Shown piece by piece: positions 28,095 to 38,535 of a stretch of 64,000 nt of DNA. Positions within the stretch are counted from its first letter, which is position 1. Each line of letters opens with the position of its first letter. The DNA lies in NCBI RefSeq assembly GCF_002205165.1, contig NZ_NIVS01000056.1, positions 1 to 64,000 on the forward strand, read 5' to 3'. The position numbers and the translations under genes were made by a program. Source of the DNA: Stenotrophomonas maltophilia. Its GTDB lineage: Bacteria > Pseudomonadota > Gammaproteobacteria > Xanthomonadales > Xanthomonadaceae. The notes beneath the pieces were generated by a model. That model was not told where the DNA came from. It was given only the letters and a program-made list of their open reading frames with translations, and did no database searches.

Positions 28095-29573
28095 ATGAGC
28101 CCACCCGATCGCGCTCGCCTCGACAGCACGCTGCATATCGGCCTGTTCTTCGACGGCACCCGCAACAACGCCGACAACCTGCAGCGTGCCTCACGTCCGC
28201 CCGGCGCCACCACGCCCGCGCCGCGGCCGCCGGCCGTGGTCGCCGATGATGCCTCCCCGTACCAGAGCCGCTTGACCAGCAGTTACAGCAACGGCCTGAC
28301 CAACATCGCGCGGCTGCACGCGATGTACCCGGACCATCGGCAGATGCCGCCCGCCGGCGACACGGTCGCAGTGTCGATCTACATCGAGGGCGTGGGCACG
28401 CGCACCGGCGAGGAAGACGACCTGCTGGGGCTGGCGTTCGGCATCGGCCGTACCGGCGTGCGCGCGAAACGACGCCGCGCGCTGGAGCAGTTGCTGCCCG
28501 AGGCGCTGCGCCAGCTCGCCCGCGCCCACCCGGGCCGCGTGCTCGGCAGCGTGCAGGTGGATCTGTTCGGCTACTCGCGTGGCGCGGCCAGCGCGCGCGA
28601 CGCGGTGAACGTGCTCAACGCGCCCGGCGGCGCCGCTTGGCTGCGCGAACAGTTGCTGCGCTCGGGGTGGTCGCTGGCATCGGGATTTCCCGGCGCCGCG
28701 CGGCCGGTGCGCTTCGTCGGGCTGCTCGATACGGTGATGGCGATCGGCCGCCAGCACCGCGATGAGATGCCCGCCGTGGCGCTGCCCGCCGGCTGTGCGG
28801 ACACGGTGGTGCAGCTGGTCGCGCGCGATGAGCACCGCGAGCATTTCGCGCTGACCAGCGTGGCTCCCGAGCACGAAGAGATCGCCCTGCCAGGCGTGCA
28901 CGCCAACATCGGCGGCGGCTACGACCAGCGCATCGAAGGGCCCAAGCTGCTGAGCCGGCCCCAGGGGCAGCTGCTGCGCGGTACCGGGCTGGCACCAGGC
29001 GAGGTACCGCCGCTGGCACTGCTGCGCGCTAGCACGGTGTACCGCACCGCGCAGGCGGCGTGCCGTCGCTGGCAGCGCGCGCTCGGCCTGGGCGATGACG
29101 CGATCTGGGTCGACGTCTGGCACCAGTGGCAGCCGCAGCGCATCGCCGGCAGCCGCAGCGTGCTGCCGCAACTCACGTTGCGTGCCTACGCGGCGGTGGT
29201 GCTGCGCCGGGAGATCGATGCGCGCTACCAGTTCATCGCCTTGCGGGTGCTGCACCAGCACGCCGCCGCAGCGGGCGTAGCCTGGACAACCTCGCCCGAC
29301 CAGCTGCCTGCACTGGCGTTGCCGGCGGCGCTGCAGCCGATCGCGGCGCGACTGCTGGCGGGGCTGCCGCTGGACGCCGCGCAGGAGCTGCTGCTGCGCC
29401 AGCACTACCTGATGCAGTCGGCACATTGGAACTTCGATGCACTGGGCGATACTGCCCTGCTCTACGCCGCCGATGAAGGCACGCGGGAGCTGCCGTATCG
29501 GCCGGGGCCAGGCCTGTTCTACGTCAATCGACCGACCGAGAGCGGTCAGCGCGCGGTGCTGGCCAACACCTGA
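28095..29573 (+). CDS. DUF2235 alpha/beta-hydrolase (Tle1-like phospholipase candidate)
   Basis: A 492-residue protein starting near LHIGLFFDGTRNN, the signature opening of DUF2235, with the nucleophile elbow VDLFGYSRGAA about 160 residues on and later HANIGGGYDQR. DUF2235 proteins include type VI secreted phospholipases (Tle1) and related hydrolases. No signal peptide, PAAR or VgrG gene is nearby, so delivery is unknown. The start is uncertain: ATG at 28095 is taken for domain fit, but the frame is open from 27969. Its 3' end overlaps the convergent DUF455 gene by 28 bp. Confidence 0.75.
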   Translation: MSPPDRARLDSTLHIGLFFDGTRNNADNLQRASRPPGATTPAPRPPAVVADDASPYQSRLTSSYSNGLTNIARLHAMYPDHRQMPPAGDTVAVSIYIEGVGTRTGEEDDLLGLAFGIGRTGVRAKRRRALEQLLPEALRQLARAHPGRVLGSVQVDLFGYSRGAASARDAVNVLNAPGGAAWLREQLLRSGWSLASGFPGAARPVRFVGLLDTVMAIGRQHRDEMPAVALPAGCADTVVQLVARDEHREHFALTSVAPEHEEIALPGVHANIGGGYDQRIEGPKLLSRPQGQLLRGTGLAPGEVPPLALLRASTVYRTAQAACRRWQRALGLGDDAIWVDVWHQWQPQRIAGSRSVLPQLTLRAYAAVVLRREIDARYQFIALRVLHQHAAAAGVAWTTSPDQLPALALPAALQPIAARLLAGLPLDAAQELLLRQHYLMQSAHWNFDALGDTALLYAADEGTRELPYRPGPGLFYVNRPTESGQRAVLANT

Positions 29574-30406
29574 CCGCGCAGCTCGGTCTGTTCGATCAGC
29601 TCGGCCAGTTCTTCCTCATCGAAGCCCGCCAGCAGGCGCGCTTCGAGATTGAACGGACCATAGAGGAAGCCGCCGGCGTATTCCTTGAGCAGTGCCATGA
29701 AGCGCGGGCGCGGTTCGACGTTCTCGCGCGTGCAATACCAGCGGTACCAGCGCGAACCGGCTGCCACGTGCGCAACTTCCTCGCGCAGGATGATCTCCAG
29801 CACATCGGCGGTGGCATGGTCGCCCCCGGCACGCAGCTTCACGATCATGCCCGGGGTGACATCCAGCCCGCGCGCTTCCAGTACGCGCGGCACCAGTGCC
29901 ATGCGGGCCAGGCCGTCATGCGCGGTCTTCTCGCACATTTCCCACAGGCCGTTGTGCGCGTCGAAATCGCCGTAGCCATAGCCGTTGGCCTGCAGCCGAT
30001 CATGCAGCAGCATGAAGTGGCGCGATTCGTCATCGGCCACGCTGACCCAATCGGCGTGGAAGGAGGTCGGCAGCCCGCGGAAGCGGTAGACCGCATCCCA
30101 GGCCAGGTCGATCGCATTGAGTTCGATATGCGCGATGGCGTGCACGAAGGCGGCGCGCCCTTCCACGCTGCCCAGGCCACGCCGCGGCAGATCGCGCGGA
30201 TGGACCAGGGTCGGCCTGGCGGGGCGGCCCGGCATCCGGATCGGCTCCGGTGCTGGTGCATCGGCCGGTGCCTTCAGGCGACCGGCGCGGAACTGCACGG
30301 CGTAGTGCTGGGTCAACGCGACCTTGCGCAACGGATCCGGTTCGGCCAGGCACTGCTGCGCGGCCTGCAGCAGATCGCCGGCCGCGCTGTCCAACACATC
30401 ACTCAT
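29546..30406 (-). CDS. DUF455 ferritin-like protein
   Basis: A 286-residue protein of the DUF455 family. The metal-binding E..H pattern of ferritin-like four-helix bundles appears as HAIAHIELNAIDLAWDA, ADDESRHFMLLHDRL and ILREEVAHVAAGSRWY. The biochemical role of the family is unknown; a di-metal oxidoreductase is suspected. It lies 9 bp downstream of purF on the same strand, and its end overlaps the convergent DUF2235 gene. Confidence 0.85.
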   Translation of the reverse strand: MSDVLDSAAGDLLQAAQQCLAEPDPLRKVALTQHYAVQFRAGRLKAPADAPAPEPIRMPGRPARPTLVHPRDLPRRGLGSVEGRAAFVHAIAHIELNAIDLAWDAVYRFRGLPTSFHADWVSVADDESRHFMLLHDRLQANGYGYGDFDAHNGLWEMCEKTAHDGLARMALVPRVLEARGLDVTPGMIVKLRAGGDHATADVLEIILREEVAHVAAGSRWYRWYCTRENVEPRPRFMALLKEYAGGFLYGPFNLEARLLAGFDEEELAELIEQTELRGQVLASTAR

Positions 30407-30415
30407 GCCCTGTCC

Positions 30416-31882
30416 TCAGGCGCGGCGCTTGTGCTTGGCATCGTCCGAACGCAGCTGCTGGATGCGCTCGAAATAGCCCGGCTCGATCCCGGTCGGGTAG
30501 ACACCGTTGAAGCACGAGGAATCGAACGACTTCAGCTCCGGGTTGCCTTCGCTCACCGCCGCTTCCATGTCCTCGATGTCCTGGTAGATCAGCCAGTCGC
30601 AGCCCAGGTGCTTCTCGATTTCCTCAATGCTGCGGTTGTGCGCGACCAGCTCTTCGGCCGCCGGCATGTCGATGCCGTAGATGTTCGGGTAGCGTACCGG
30701 CGGCGCGGCGCTGGCCAGGTAGACCTTGCGGGCACCGGCGTCGCGCGCCATCTGCACGATCTGCTGGCTGGTGGTGCCGCGCACGATCGAGTCGTCCACC
30801 AGCAGCACCACGCGGTTGCGGAACTCCAGGTGGATCGGGTTGAGCTTGCGGCGCACCGACTTCACCCGCTCCCCCTGGCCCGGCATGATGAAGGTGCGGC
30901 CGATGTAGCGGTTCTTGATGAAGCCTTCGCGGTACTTCACGCCGAGCGTGTTGGAGATCTCCAGCGCGGCATCGCGCGAGGTATCCGGGATCGGAATGAT
31001 GGTGTCGATGTCGTGGTCCGGGCGCAGGCGCAGGATCTTCTCGCCCAGCTTGATGCCCATGCGCATGCGCGCCTTGTGCACCGAGACGTTGTCGATCATC
31101 GAATCCGGGCGCGCGAAGTACACGTACTCGAAGATGCACGGACTGTGCTCGACCGGCTCGGCGCAGACTTCGGAGAACAGCTCGCCGCGCGCGGTGATGA
31201 CCAGCGCTTCACCCGGGCGCACGTCGCGCACGCGCTGGAAACCGAGCACGTCCAGTGCGGCCGATTCGGAGGCCACGATGTATTCGTCGCCCTCGGCGTG
31301 GGCGCGCTTGCCCAGCACCAGCGGACGGATGCCATGCGGATCGCGGAAGGCCACCAGGCCCAGGCCCAGCACCACACTGATCACCGCATAGCCGCCCTTG
31401 ACCCGGCGGTGCACGGCGGCCACGGCGCGGATCGCCGCTTCCGGGGTCAGCTGGCGCTGCGCGTCCAGTTCGAAGGCGAACACGTTCAGCAGCACTTCGC
31501 TGTCCGAATCGGTGTTGACGTTGCGGCGGTCCTGCTCGAACACCTGCTGGCGCAGGGCTTCGGTATTGATCAGGTTGCCGTTGTGGGCCAGCGCGATGCC
31601 GTACGGCGAGTTCACGTAGAACGGCTGCGCCTCGTCCATGCCTTCCGAACCGGCGGTGGGATAGCGCACATGCGCGATGCCGACGCGGCCTTCCAGCGTG
31701 GACATCCGCTTGGCATCGAACACATCGCGCACCAGGCCATTGGCCTTCTGCACGCGCAGGCGGGTGCCATCGGCGGTGGCGATGCCGGCCGCGTCCTGGC
31801 CACGATGCTGGAGGACGGTCAGGCCGTCATACAACTGCCCGGCGACGTTCTGGTTGCCGACGATTCCGACGATGCCACACAT
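30416..31882 (-). CDS. purF: Amidophosphoribosyltransferase
   Basis: A 488-residue enzyme of the first committed step of purine synthesis, making phosphoribosylamine from PRPP and glutamine. The start MCGIVGIVG exposes the catalytic Cys after Met removal; the glutaminase domain holds [11 protein letters not shown] and the PRPP loop is [15 protein letters not shown]. An upstream in-frame start is rejected because the Cys must be N-terminal. It follows cvpA by 30 bp, as in E. coli. Confidence 0.96.
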   Translation of the reverse strand: MCGIVGIVGNQNVAGQLYDGLTVLQHRGQDAAGIATADGTRLRVQKANGLVRDVFDAKRMSTLEGRVGIAHVRYPTAGSEGMDEAQPFYVNSPYGIALAHNGNLINTEALRQQVFEQDRRNVNTDSDSEVLLNVFAFELDAQRQLTPEAAIRAVAAVHRRVKGGYAVISVVLGLGLVAFRDPHGIRPLVLGKRAHAEGDEYIVASESAALDVLGFQRVRDVRPGEALVITARGELFSEVCAEPVEHSPCIFEYVYFARPDSMIDNVSVHKARMRMGIKLGEKILRLRPDHDIDTIIPIPDTSRDAALEISNTLGVKYREGFIKNRYIGRTFIMPGQGERVKSVRRKLNPIHLEFRNRVVLLVDDSIVRGTTSQQIVQMARDAGARKVYLASAAPPVRYPNIYGIDMPAAEELVAHNRSIEEIEKHLGCDWLIYQDIEDMEAAVSEGNPELKSFDSSCFNGVYPTGIEPGYFERIQQLRSDDAKHKRRA

Positions 31883-31912
31883 GGTGCGAGTTCTCCGCTG
31901 GGCTGCGCCCAT

Positions 31913-32644
31913 CTACAGTGAAGGTGGCCGTGCCTGGCCGGGGGTACCGTTCCGTGCCGGAGCGGTGTCGTCCGGACGCGGGGGCGCCGGCTCGATATTG
32001 ACTGGCAGTGTGGAAGCCGGCCCGCGCGCCGCAGCGTCGGCAGGTGCCCTCTCCCTCCCCTCGTCAACGGGACGCGGCCATCCGCGCCCTGCCACTACCT
32101 TGCCAAGGACGCCATTATCGCCTGTCGCGAGCGGCTTGCCCAAATCCATCGTCGGCAGTTGCGGCAGATTCACCTCCGGCAACGCCATCTCGGGCAGCTG
32201 CGCCTGCATCCAGCGCACGCCGGGCTGCAGCAGCGGCCGCACCTGCGAGGTCTGCCAGGCCGGCTCCTGCGGCAACGGTGTGAAGGCGGCCAGCATCAAC
32301 AGCACGCAGCCCAGGAAAGCCCCGCGGACCAGGCCGAGCGCGCCGCCCAGCAGGCGGTCGGCACCGGTGAGACAGGTGACCTTCACGGCCGCCTTGATCA
32401 GCATGCCGATCAGGCCCACCGCGATCATCACGATCAGGAACACGCCCAGGTAGCCGGCAACGTAGTGACCGGTGCCCGGTTCCAACGGGGCGGCCCACCA
32501 GTGCGCCGCATCGTTGCCGAACAGGAATGCAGCCCAGCCGGCCAGCAGCCAGGACAGCGTGCCGACCACGATGCCGACGAAGCCGCGCATCAGGCCCAGC
32601 AGGACCGAGGCGGCGATCAGGACCAGCAGGACGATGTCGATCAT
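31913..32644 (-). CDS. cvpA: CvpA family membrane protein
   Basis: A 243-residue protein with four membrane segments in the first 130 residues, starting MIDIVLLVLIAASVLLGLMR with the conserved GLMRGFVGIV loop. The C-terminal 100 residues are Pro-rich and longer than E. coli CvpA (162 residues). It is linked to colicin V production and envelope homeostasis. It sits in the conserved folC-SPOR-cvpA-purF order. Confidence 0.9.
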   Translation of the reverse strand: MIDIVLLVLIAASVLLGLMRGFVGIVVGTLSWLLAGWAAFLFGNDAAHWWAAPLEPGTGHYVAGYLGVFLIVMIAVGLIGMLIKAAVKVTCLTGADRLLGGALGLVRGAFLGCVLLMLAAFTPLPQEPAWQTSQVRPLLQPGVRWMQAQLPEMALPEVNLPQLPTMDLGKPLATGDNGVLGKVVAGRGWPRPVDEGRERAPADAAARGPASTLPVNIEPAPPRPDDTAPARNGTPGQARPPSL

Positions 32645-32708
32645 GCCGGCAGGCCGCGCGCGCGCGGCAGGCGCCGTCCAGCGGGTGCGGGGCGGCGCAG
32701 CTCAGGCA

Positions 32709-33740
32709 TCAGGGATGCGGGCGGACCATGCCGGCCACACCGACCTTGGCGGCCACCTGGGCCTTGAGGTTCTCGGCATCGGCGCGGTTGGCGACCGGCC
32801 CGACGCGGACCCGGTTGAGGGTGCCCTTGTCGGTACGGACCTGCTCCACGAAGGCACTGAAGCCTGCGGCGCGGACCTTGTCGCGCAGCGCGTTGGCTTC
32901 GGCCGCCTGGCCGAAGGCACCCAGCTGCACGGCGAAGCCGACGCTGCTGGCCGCCGGCGCGGCCGGGGCGGCCACGGGTGCAGCAGCGGCGGTGTCGGGC
33001 TTGGGGGCCGGCGCCGGCTTGGGCTCCGGCTTGGGCGCGGCCGGCTTCGGTTCTGGCTTGGCGGCCGCGACCGGCTCGGCCGGCAGCGATTCGGTTTTCA
33101 CCGTGTTGCCCGACGGCGCCGCGGCAGCACTGGAGGCCGCCGGTGCAGCCGAGGGGCTCGGTGCCGTGGCGGCCGGGGTGGCGGCAACCGCGGTATCGGC
33201 GCGGGCATCCAGGGTGATGACCTCGGCCTTGACGTCGTTGCGCACCTTCACCGCCTGCAGGCGGCCGGCTTCGGCCAGCGCACGATCAGCGTAGGGGCCG
33301 ACACGCACGCGCCAGGCCTGGCGGCCATTGATGGTGGCCGGCTCGCGGAAGCCCGCCAACTGGGCGCTCTTCAGCGAGGCGATGACGCGGTCGGCATCGG
33401 CTTCGCTGGCGTAGGCGCCAAAGCTCACGGCGTAGTTGCCGGCGGCGACAGCCGGCGAGGTATCGGCCGGGGCCGGATCGGCGGCGACGGCAGCGCTGTC
33501 GGCCAGCGGCTGGGTGGTCGATGCGCCGCTCTGCAGGCCGGTGGCACCACCGGTGGGTGCGACCAGCGGCAGCTCGCGGGTTTCGAACTGGCCATCCGAT
33601 GGCGCGGCCGGTGCACTGATCGGCACGTTGGCGACACCACTGTCAGGTGCGGGACCCTTGACCAGCATGGGCAGGAAAATCACGGCCAACGCCACCAGGA
33701 CGATGGCACCAATCAGTCGCTGTTTCAGAGGAGTATCCAC
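32709..33740 (-). CDS. SPOR-domain protein (DedD-like) with two SPOR repeats
   Basis: A 343-residue bitopic protein: one membrane segment near residues 8-24 (LIGAIVLVALAVIFLPML), then an Ala/Pro-rich periplasmic linker carrying two SPOR units, one at YAVSFGAYASEADADRVI and one at the C-terminus, FAVQLGAFGQAAEANAL to VRVGPVANRADAENL. SPOR domains bind denuded peptidoglycan at the septum. E. coli DedD occupies the same position between folC and cvpA but has one SPOR domain. The linker between the units is rich in Pro-Lys-Ala repeats. Confidence 0.88.
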   Translation of the reverse strand: MDTPLKQRLIGAIVLVALAVIFLPMLVKGPAPDSGVANVPISAPAAPSDGQFETRELPLVAPTGGATGLQSGASTTQPLADSAAVAADPAPADTSPAVAAGNYAVSFGAYASEADADRVIASLKSAQLAGFREPATINGRQAWRVRVGPYADRALAEAGRLQAVKVRNDVKAEVITLDARADTAVAATPAATAPSPSAAPAASSAAAAPSGNTVKTESLPAEPVAAAKPEPKPAAPKPEPKPAPAPKPDTAAAAPVAAPAAPAASSVGFAVQLGAFGQAAEANALRDKVRAAGFSAFVEQVRTDKGTLNRVRVGPVANRADAENLKAQVAAKVGVAGMVRPHP

Positions 33741-33839
33741 GTGAAGGCAGGCAGGCGGCGCGGCGGAATGCCACGGCGATTATACGGGTGCGCGCGTGTG
33801 CGGCGGCTGATGCGGCTGAACGGCGCTGCAAAGCCCTCT

Positions 33840-35117
33840 TCAGACGCGGGGGTCAAGCATCTGCAGCGCCTGCGCGGCGGTGTGGAAGGAGCCGAACACC
33901 AGCACGCGGTCACCGGCCTTGGCCTGCGTCAGGGCATGCTGCAGGGCGTCCACGACGCTGGCGTGTGGCGTAGCGGCGGCGGCAGCCGTACCGGCCAGGC
34001 GTGCCTGCAGTTCCCCGGCACTCTGGGCGCGTGCACCCTCCAGGCCGGCCAGATGCCACTGCTGGACCTGGTCGGCCAGGGCGTCGACCACCCCGGCGGC
34101 ATCCTTGTCCTGCAGCGCGGCAAACACCGCGATGGTGTCGCCGGTGACGCGACTGGCCTTCAGTGCGGTGGCCAGTTCGCGCGCGGCCTGCGGGTTGTGA
34201 CCAACGTCGACCAGCACCTCCACGCCGTCGTGGTCAAAGGCCTGCAGGCGGCCGCGGATGCGCGCGGCGGCGACGCCTTCGATGAAGGCGGTGCGCGGCA
34301 GCGGACGATCCAGCGCGCGCAGCGCGGCGATCGCGGTGGCGGCATTGGCGCGTTGGATCGGGCCACGCAGCGCCGGCTGCGGCAGTTCGATGCGGAAGCC
34401 GACGTCGCGCCAGCGCCAACGTTCGCCATCGATGGCCTCGGCAAAGAAATCACTGCCGCCCCGGATGGCATTGGCACCGACCAGGTAAGCGCGCGCGAGC
34501 ACGCTCGAAGGCGGATCGATTTCGCCCAGGATGACCGGCTTCCAGCCCCGGATGATGCCGGCCTTCTCGGTGCCGATCGCTTCGCGATCCTCGCCCAGCC
34601 AGTCGCTGTGATCGATGTCCACCGTGGTGATCACCGCAACGTCGCCGTCGACGATGTTGACCGCGTCCAGGCGCCCGCCGAGGCCGACCTCCAGCACGGC
34701 CAGATCCAGACCGGCCTGCGCGAACAGCTGCAGCGCGGCCAGGGTGCCGTATTCGAAATAGGTCAGCGTGGTGTCGCCACGCGCGTCTTCGATGGCGTTG
34801 AAGGCGGCCATGAGCGCTTCATCGCTGGCGTCCTGGCCGTCGATGCGCACGCGCTCGTTGTAGCGCAGCAGGTGCGGGGAGGTATACGCGCCGACCTTCC
34901 AGCCCGCCGCACGGGCGATCGCCTCGATGAAGGCCACCGTGGAGCCCTTGCCGTTGGTGCCCCCCACCACGATGCTGCGCTCGGCCGGTGCGCCCAGCCC
35001 CATCGCCTGCACCACGGTACGCACCCGGTCCAGCCCCATGTCGATGGTGGCGGGGTGCTGCTGCTCGATGTAGCCGAGCCAATCGGAGAGGGTCTGCGGG
35101 CGGGCGATGGTGGTCAT
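33840..35117 (-). CDS. folC: Bifunctional dihydrofolate synthase/folylpolyglutamate synthase
   Basis: A 425-residue Mur-ligase-like enzyme. The ATP loop is GGTNGKGSTVAFIEAI near residues 47-62, followed by the typical DAVNIVDGDVAVITTVDIDH block and the C-terminal domain VEVLVDVGHNPQAA. It adds glutamate to dihydropteroate and folates. It is upstream of the SPOR protein in the conserved folC-dedD-cvpA-purF order. Confidence 0.94.
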   Translation of the reverse strand: MTTIARPQTLSDWLGYIEQQHPATIDMGLDRVRTVVQAMGLGAPAERSIVVGGTNGKGSTVAFIEAIARAAGWKVGAYTSPHLLRYNERVRIDGQDASDEALMAAFNAIEDARGDTTLTYFEYGTLAALQLFAQAGLDLAVLEVGLGGRLDAVNIVDGDVAVITTVDIDHSDWLGEDREAIGTEKAGIIRGWKPVILGEIDPPSSVLARAYLVGANAIRGGSDFFAEAIDGERWRWRDVGFRIELPQPALRGPIQRANAATAIAALRALDRPLPRTAFIEGVAAARIRGRLQAFDHDGVEVLVDVGHNPQAARELATALKASRVTGDTIAVFAALQDKDAAGVVDALADQVQQWHLAGLEGARAQSAGELQARLAGTAAAAATPHASVVDALQHALTQAKAGDRVLVFGSFHTAAQALQMLDPRV

Positions 35118-35168
35118 GGTCGTTGGATCGGAATCGTTGGGGCGGACGGCAGGATGGGACGCAGTGCG

Positions 35169-35813
35169 TTACAGCGCGCGGTGCTTGGCTTCGCCGAAGA
35201 ACGGGGTGTGGTGGGCACAGTCGTTGAGGCGGACCAGTTCGAGCTGATCCAGGTCGGGGCCTTCGAGCAGGTTGAGGGTGGTCGGGGCCTGGCGGAAGGT
35301 CCACAGCCGCGAGATCGGCAGCCCGAGGATGCGGCACAGGATCACGCGGTTGACGGCGTCATGGGCGACCACCAGCAGGGTGTCGTGCTCGCCCAGGCCT
35401 TCGGCAGCGCGGGCCAGGCCACGCCAGCTGCGCTCGAGCACCAGCCGCAGCGATTCGCCGCCGGGCATCAGCACGGTGTCCGGCTCTTCGCGCCAGGCGC
35501 GCAGGCGGGAGGGATCCTTCTCGTGGATTTCGCTGGCCAGCAGGCCCTCCCACTCGCCGTGGGCGATTTCCTGCAGGTCCGGTTCGGTCAGCAGCATCGG
35601 GGCGCGTTCGGCACCGAGGGCGAGCTGGGCGGTGAGCTGGGCGCGCGCGAGCGGTGAGGCGACGGCGCGGGTGATGTCGACGGACTTCAGACGTTCCCCG
35701 AGTGCCTTGGCCTGGGCTTCGCCGATCGGCGACAACGGGATATCGATCTGGCCTTGGTAGCGGCCTTCGGCGTTCCACGGCGTTTCGCCGTGACGGGCAA
35801 GCAGGATGCGCAT
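35169..35813 (-). CDS. Histidine phosphatase (phosphoglycerate mutase-like)
   Basis: A 214-residue protein with the N-terminal RHG motif LLARHGETPWNAEGRYQG, the acid in HGEWEGL and the second His in LLVVAHDAVNRV. The length and the GETPWN motif fit the CobC/GpmB-like branch; the substrate is unknown. The start MRILLARHG is chosen because it places the RHG motif at the N-terminus. It lies 51 bp before folC on the same strand. Confidence 0.87.
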   Translation of the reverse strand: MRILLARHGETPWNAEGRYQGQIDIPLSPIGEAQAKALGERLKSVDITRAVASPLARAQLTAQLALGAERAPMLLTEPDLQEIAHGEWEGLLASEIHEKDPSRLRAWREEPDTVLMPGGESLRLVLERSWRGLARAAEGLGEHDTLLVVAHDAVNRVILCRILGLPISRLWTFRQAPTTLNLLEGPDLDQLELVRLNDCAHHTPFFGEAKHRAL

Positions 35814-36079
35814 GCGGACAAGGGGTCCTTGGGGGGAGGAGGTTCCGGCGTTTCGTTCACGTCCTGTGAAACCACGCCGAACAGGGATCATACCCGGTCA
35901 CGGCGGTGAAGCTGTGCGGCGCTTTGCGCTCTGAGGGCGTGCTCGTAAAGCCTGGCGCCCGACTGGTCCGCGCCGGCTGAGGCCGGGCAGCCTCTGGCAG
36001 GACGCGCCGTGAACCCATCCCTGCCCGGCGCGCTCCAGGGGGGAAAGCAAGACGCCACGCATTTGACTGTAATTCGCGC

Positions 36080-36111
36080 AAAAAAAACCCCGCAGATTTC
36101 GCTGCGGGGTT
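36080..36111 (-). terminator. Terminator of the S46 peptidase gene
   Basis: Ten-base-pair arms AACCCCGCAG and CTGCGGGGTT with a 6-nt loop, followed on the minus strand by eight T residues. It is 20 bp past the peptidase stop. The remainder of the 318-bp gap 35814-36131 shows only GC-rich sequence with no open frame or repeat I can support. Confidence 0.95.
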
Positions 36112-36131
36112 ATCGAAACCGACGTGTCGGC

Positions 36132-38294
36132 TTACTTGCTGAGGTTCAGTTCTTTCAGCAACTGCGGCGCCGGCGCCACTTCCTGCATGATCCACTGCAT
36201 GTAACGGCTGTCGACGGCGATCATGCGGGTCATCACCGGATCGAACACCCAGTTCGAGCTCACCGACTCCCAGTTGCCATCGAAGGCCAGGCCGACCAGC
36301 TTGCCGTTGGCATCGAGCACCGGCGAACCGGAATTGCCGCCGGTGATGTCCAGGTTGGACAGGAAGTTCACCGGCACCGAGCCGATGCGCTTGTCTTCCA
36401 GACCGCCGTAACGCTTGGCCTTGACCGCCTCCAGCAGTGCCTTGGGCGAATCGAACGGGTCTTCGCCGGTTTCCTTCGCCGCCACCCCTTCCAGGGTGGT
36501 GAACGGGGTGTAGTTCACGCCGTCCTTGCCGTAGCCCATGACGTTGCCGAAGGTGATGCGCAGCGACAGGTTGGCGTCCGGATAGACGAACTCGCCCTTG
36601 CTCTTCTTGTAGTCGGCCACGGCCTGCAGGTACAGCGGGCGCGACACCAGCGACTCGCCTTCGCGGGTCTTCTTCTGTTCTTCCTGCTGCAGCAGCGCCG
36701 GCATCACCGCCACCGCGTACTGGATCGCCGGATCGGTGCTGGCCTCGAAGGCAGCGCGATCGGCCTTGAACCACTTCAGGCGCTCATCCAGGCTGCCCAG
36801 CTTGGTGCCCGAGAGCTTGCCGACCAGGCCCTGCACGGCCGCCGCATCGCTGCCCGCCAGCCACTGGTTGAGCACCTCGTTGCTGCGCTGCGCGGCCGGC
36901 AGGGCCACGTACTGGCTCAGCCAGTAGGTCTGCAGCTGCTGGTCCATGCGCGGCACGTAACGGCGGTCCATCTGCTTCAGGCCGCCTTCGATCGAGGGCA
37001 GATCGCGTTCCTGGTAGCCGACTTCGCGCTCGGCATCGGCCTTGCTGCGTTCGATCGACAGGCGATACAGGGTGATCGCCGAGCCTACTGCGGACGTACT
37101 GTTGAACTGGCTGACGAACAGATCGCGCTCACGCGTGGTCTTGCTCGTGTCCAGGTGCTGGACCAGCTGCGCATGCGCAGCCAGGGCCGGCTTGCCGGCG
37201 GCGCCACGCTTCTTCAACCAGGCCAGCACGGCGGCTTCTTCGGCCTGCTTCTGACCGGCCGCGTCGATGCGCTTGAAGCCTTCCAGCTGACCGGCGTAGT
37301 TCTTGGCCACGTTGTTCATGCTGGCCGCGGTGGCGGCGTACTTCACCTTGACGTCCGGGTCGGCCTTGCCGGCCTCGTCGATCATCTTCAGCACCGCGTT
37401 GTAGTGGCGCGCGATGGTCGGGTAGGTCCAGCTGGCGGTTTCATTGAACTCGCCGGCCAAGGCGTAGCGGTTGGTGCGGCCCGGGTAGCCGGCCACCATC
37501 ACGAAGTCGTCGGCGCCCAGCGGCTGGTCGGCGAACTTCAGGAAGTGCTTGGGCTGGTAAGGCACGTTGTCGGCCGAGAAGGCGGCCGGCTTGCCGTCCT
37601 TGCCCACGTAGGCGCGGTAGAACGAGAAATCGCCGGTGTGGCGCGGCCACATCCAGTTGTCGATGTCGCCGCCGAACTTGCCGACGCTGCCGGGGGGCGC
37701 GTAGACCAGGCGCACGTCCTTGATTTCCATGTTGCGGAACAGGCGGTAGGTGTTGCCACCGGAGAAGCTGTACAGGCGGCAGCGGAAGCCGGCATCGGCT
37801 TCACAGGCGGCCGTCTGGGCCTTGTCGAAGGCGTCCAGCGCGCGGGTCCGGGCCAGCGGGTTCTTGCCGGCGGCGGCGATGGCGGCCTTGGCCTGGTCGG
37901 TGACGTCGGTGATCTGGTCCAGCACGAACACGCGGGCGTTCGGGCCGGCGCTCAGTTCGTCCTTCAGGGTCGGGGCGTTGAAGCCATCCTTGATCAGGTT
38001 CTTCTCGGCGGTCGAGTTCAGCTGGATCGCGCCATAGGCGCAGTGGTGGTTGGTGACCACCAGGCCCTGCGGGGAGACGAAGCTGGCGGTGCAGCCGCCC
38101 AAGGCCACGACCGCACCCATCGGGTCGCCGGTCAGGTTGGAGATCTGCTCCGGGGACAGCTTCAGGCCGGCCTGCTTGAGCGGGCCGGCGATTTCCGGCA
38201 GCTGCTGCGGCACCCACATGCCTTCAGCGGCATGGGCGACCTGGACCAGCCCAAGGCTGGCGACGACGGAGAAGGCAAGCAGGTTCGAGCGCAT
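36132..38294 (-). CDS. S46 family dipeptidyl-peptidase (DPP7/DAP BII type)
   Basis: A 720-residue exported serine peptidase: signal peptide [22 protein letters not shown], catalytic His in [13 protein letters not shown] (about residue 84) and Ser in [16 protein letters not shown] (about 655). The length is within two residues of Pseudoxanthomonas DAP BII. The Gly in [11 protein letters not shown], near position 675, is the S1-pocket residue that distinguishes DPP7-like enzymes (hydrophobic P1) from DPP11, which has Arg there. It releases dipeptides from peptide N-termini in the periplasm. It is monocistronic with a strong terminator and divergent from tdh. Confidence 0.9.
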   Translation of the reverse strand: MRSNLLAFSVVASLGLVQVAHAAEGMWVPQQLPEIAGPLKQAGLKLSPEQISNLTGDPMGAVVALGGCTASFVSPQGLVVTNHHCAYGAIQLNSTAEKNLIKDGFNAPTLKDELSAGPNARVFVLDQITDVTDQAKAAIAAAGKNPLARTRALDAFDKAQTAACEADAGFRCRLYSFSGGNTYRLFRNMEIKDVRLVYAPPGSVGKFGGDIDNWMWPRHTGDFSFYRAYVGKDGKPAAFSADNVPYQPKHFLKFADQPLGADDFVMVAGYPGRTNRYALAGEFNETASWTYPTIARHYNAVLKMIDEAGKADPDVKVKYAATAASMNNVAKNYAGQLEGFKRIDAAGQKQAEEAAVLAWLKKRGAAGKPALAAHAQLVQHLDTSKTTRERDLFVSQFNSTSAVGSAITLYRLSIERSKADAEREVGYQERDLPSIEGGLKQMDRRYVPRMDQQLQTYWLSQYVALPAAQRSNEVLNQWLAGSDAAAVQGLVGKLSGTKLGSLDERLKWFKADRAAFEASTDPAIQYAVAVMPALLQQEEQKKTREGESLVSRPLYLQAVADYKKSKGEFVYPDANLSLRITFGNVMGYGKDGVNYTPFTTLEGVAAKETGEDPFDSPKALLEAVKAKRYGGLEDKRIGSVPVNFLSNLDITGGNSGSPVLDANGKLVGLAFDGNWESVSSNWVFDPVMTRMIAVDSRYMQWIMQEVAPAPQLLKELNLSK

Positions 38295-38368
38295 TGAGCA
38301 GCCCCTGGTGAAAGAACCGCCGAGTGTAGCCCAGCCCCTGCCCCGGCCCGATCCCCGGAAGTCATGGG

Positions 38369-38403
38369 CCGGGCCATGCCGCCGTCGGCCGGGCATGGCC
38401 CGG
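38369..38403. other. Long inverted repeat between S46 peptidase and tdh
   Basis: Twelve-base arms CCGGGCCATGCC and GGCATGGCCCGG flank an 11-nt centre. There is no T-run on either side. It lies in the divergent promoter region and could be a REP-like unit, an operator or an RNA stem; no function is evident. Confidence 0.5.
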
Positions 38404-38535
38404 CGAGCGCAGCGGCGCCGTTCGAAACGCCCATCCACCCCCGCCTTTCGTTCCGCCAACGCACCCGCAGCGCAACATGGGAATTCCGCGCAGCCCTCTA
38501 TAATCCGCGTTTTCCCCCAGACGAGTTCCACCCCG

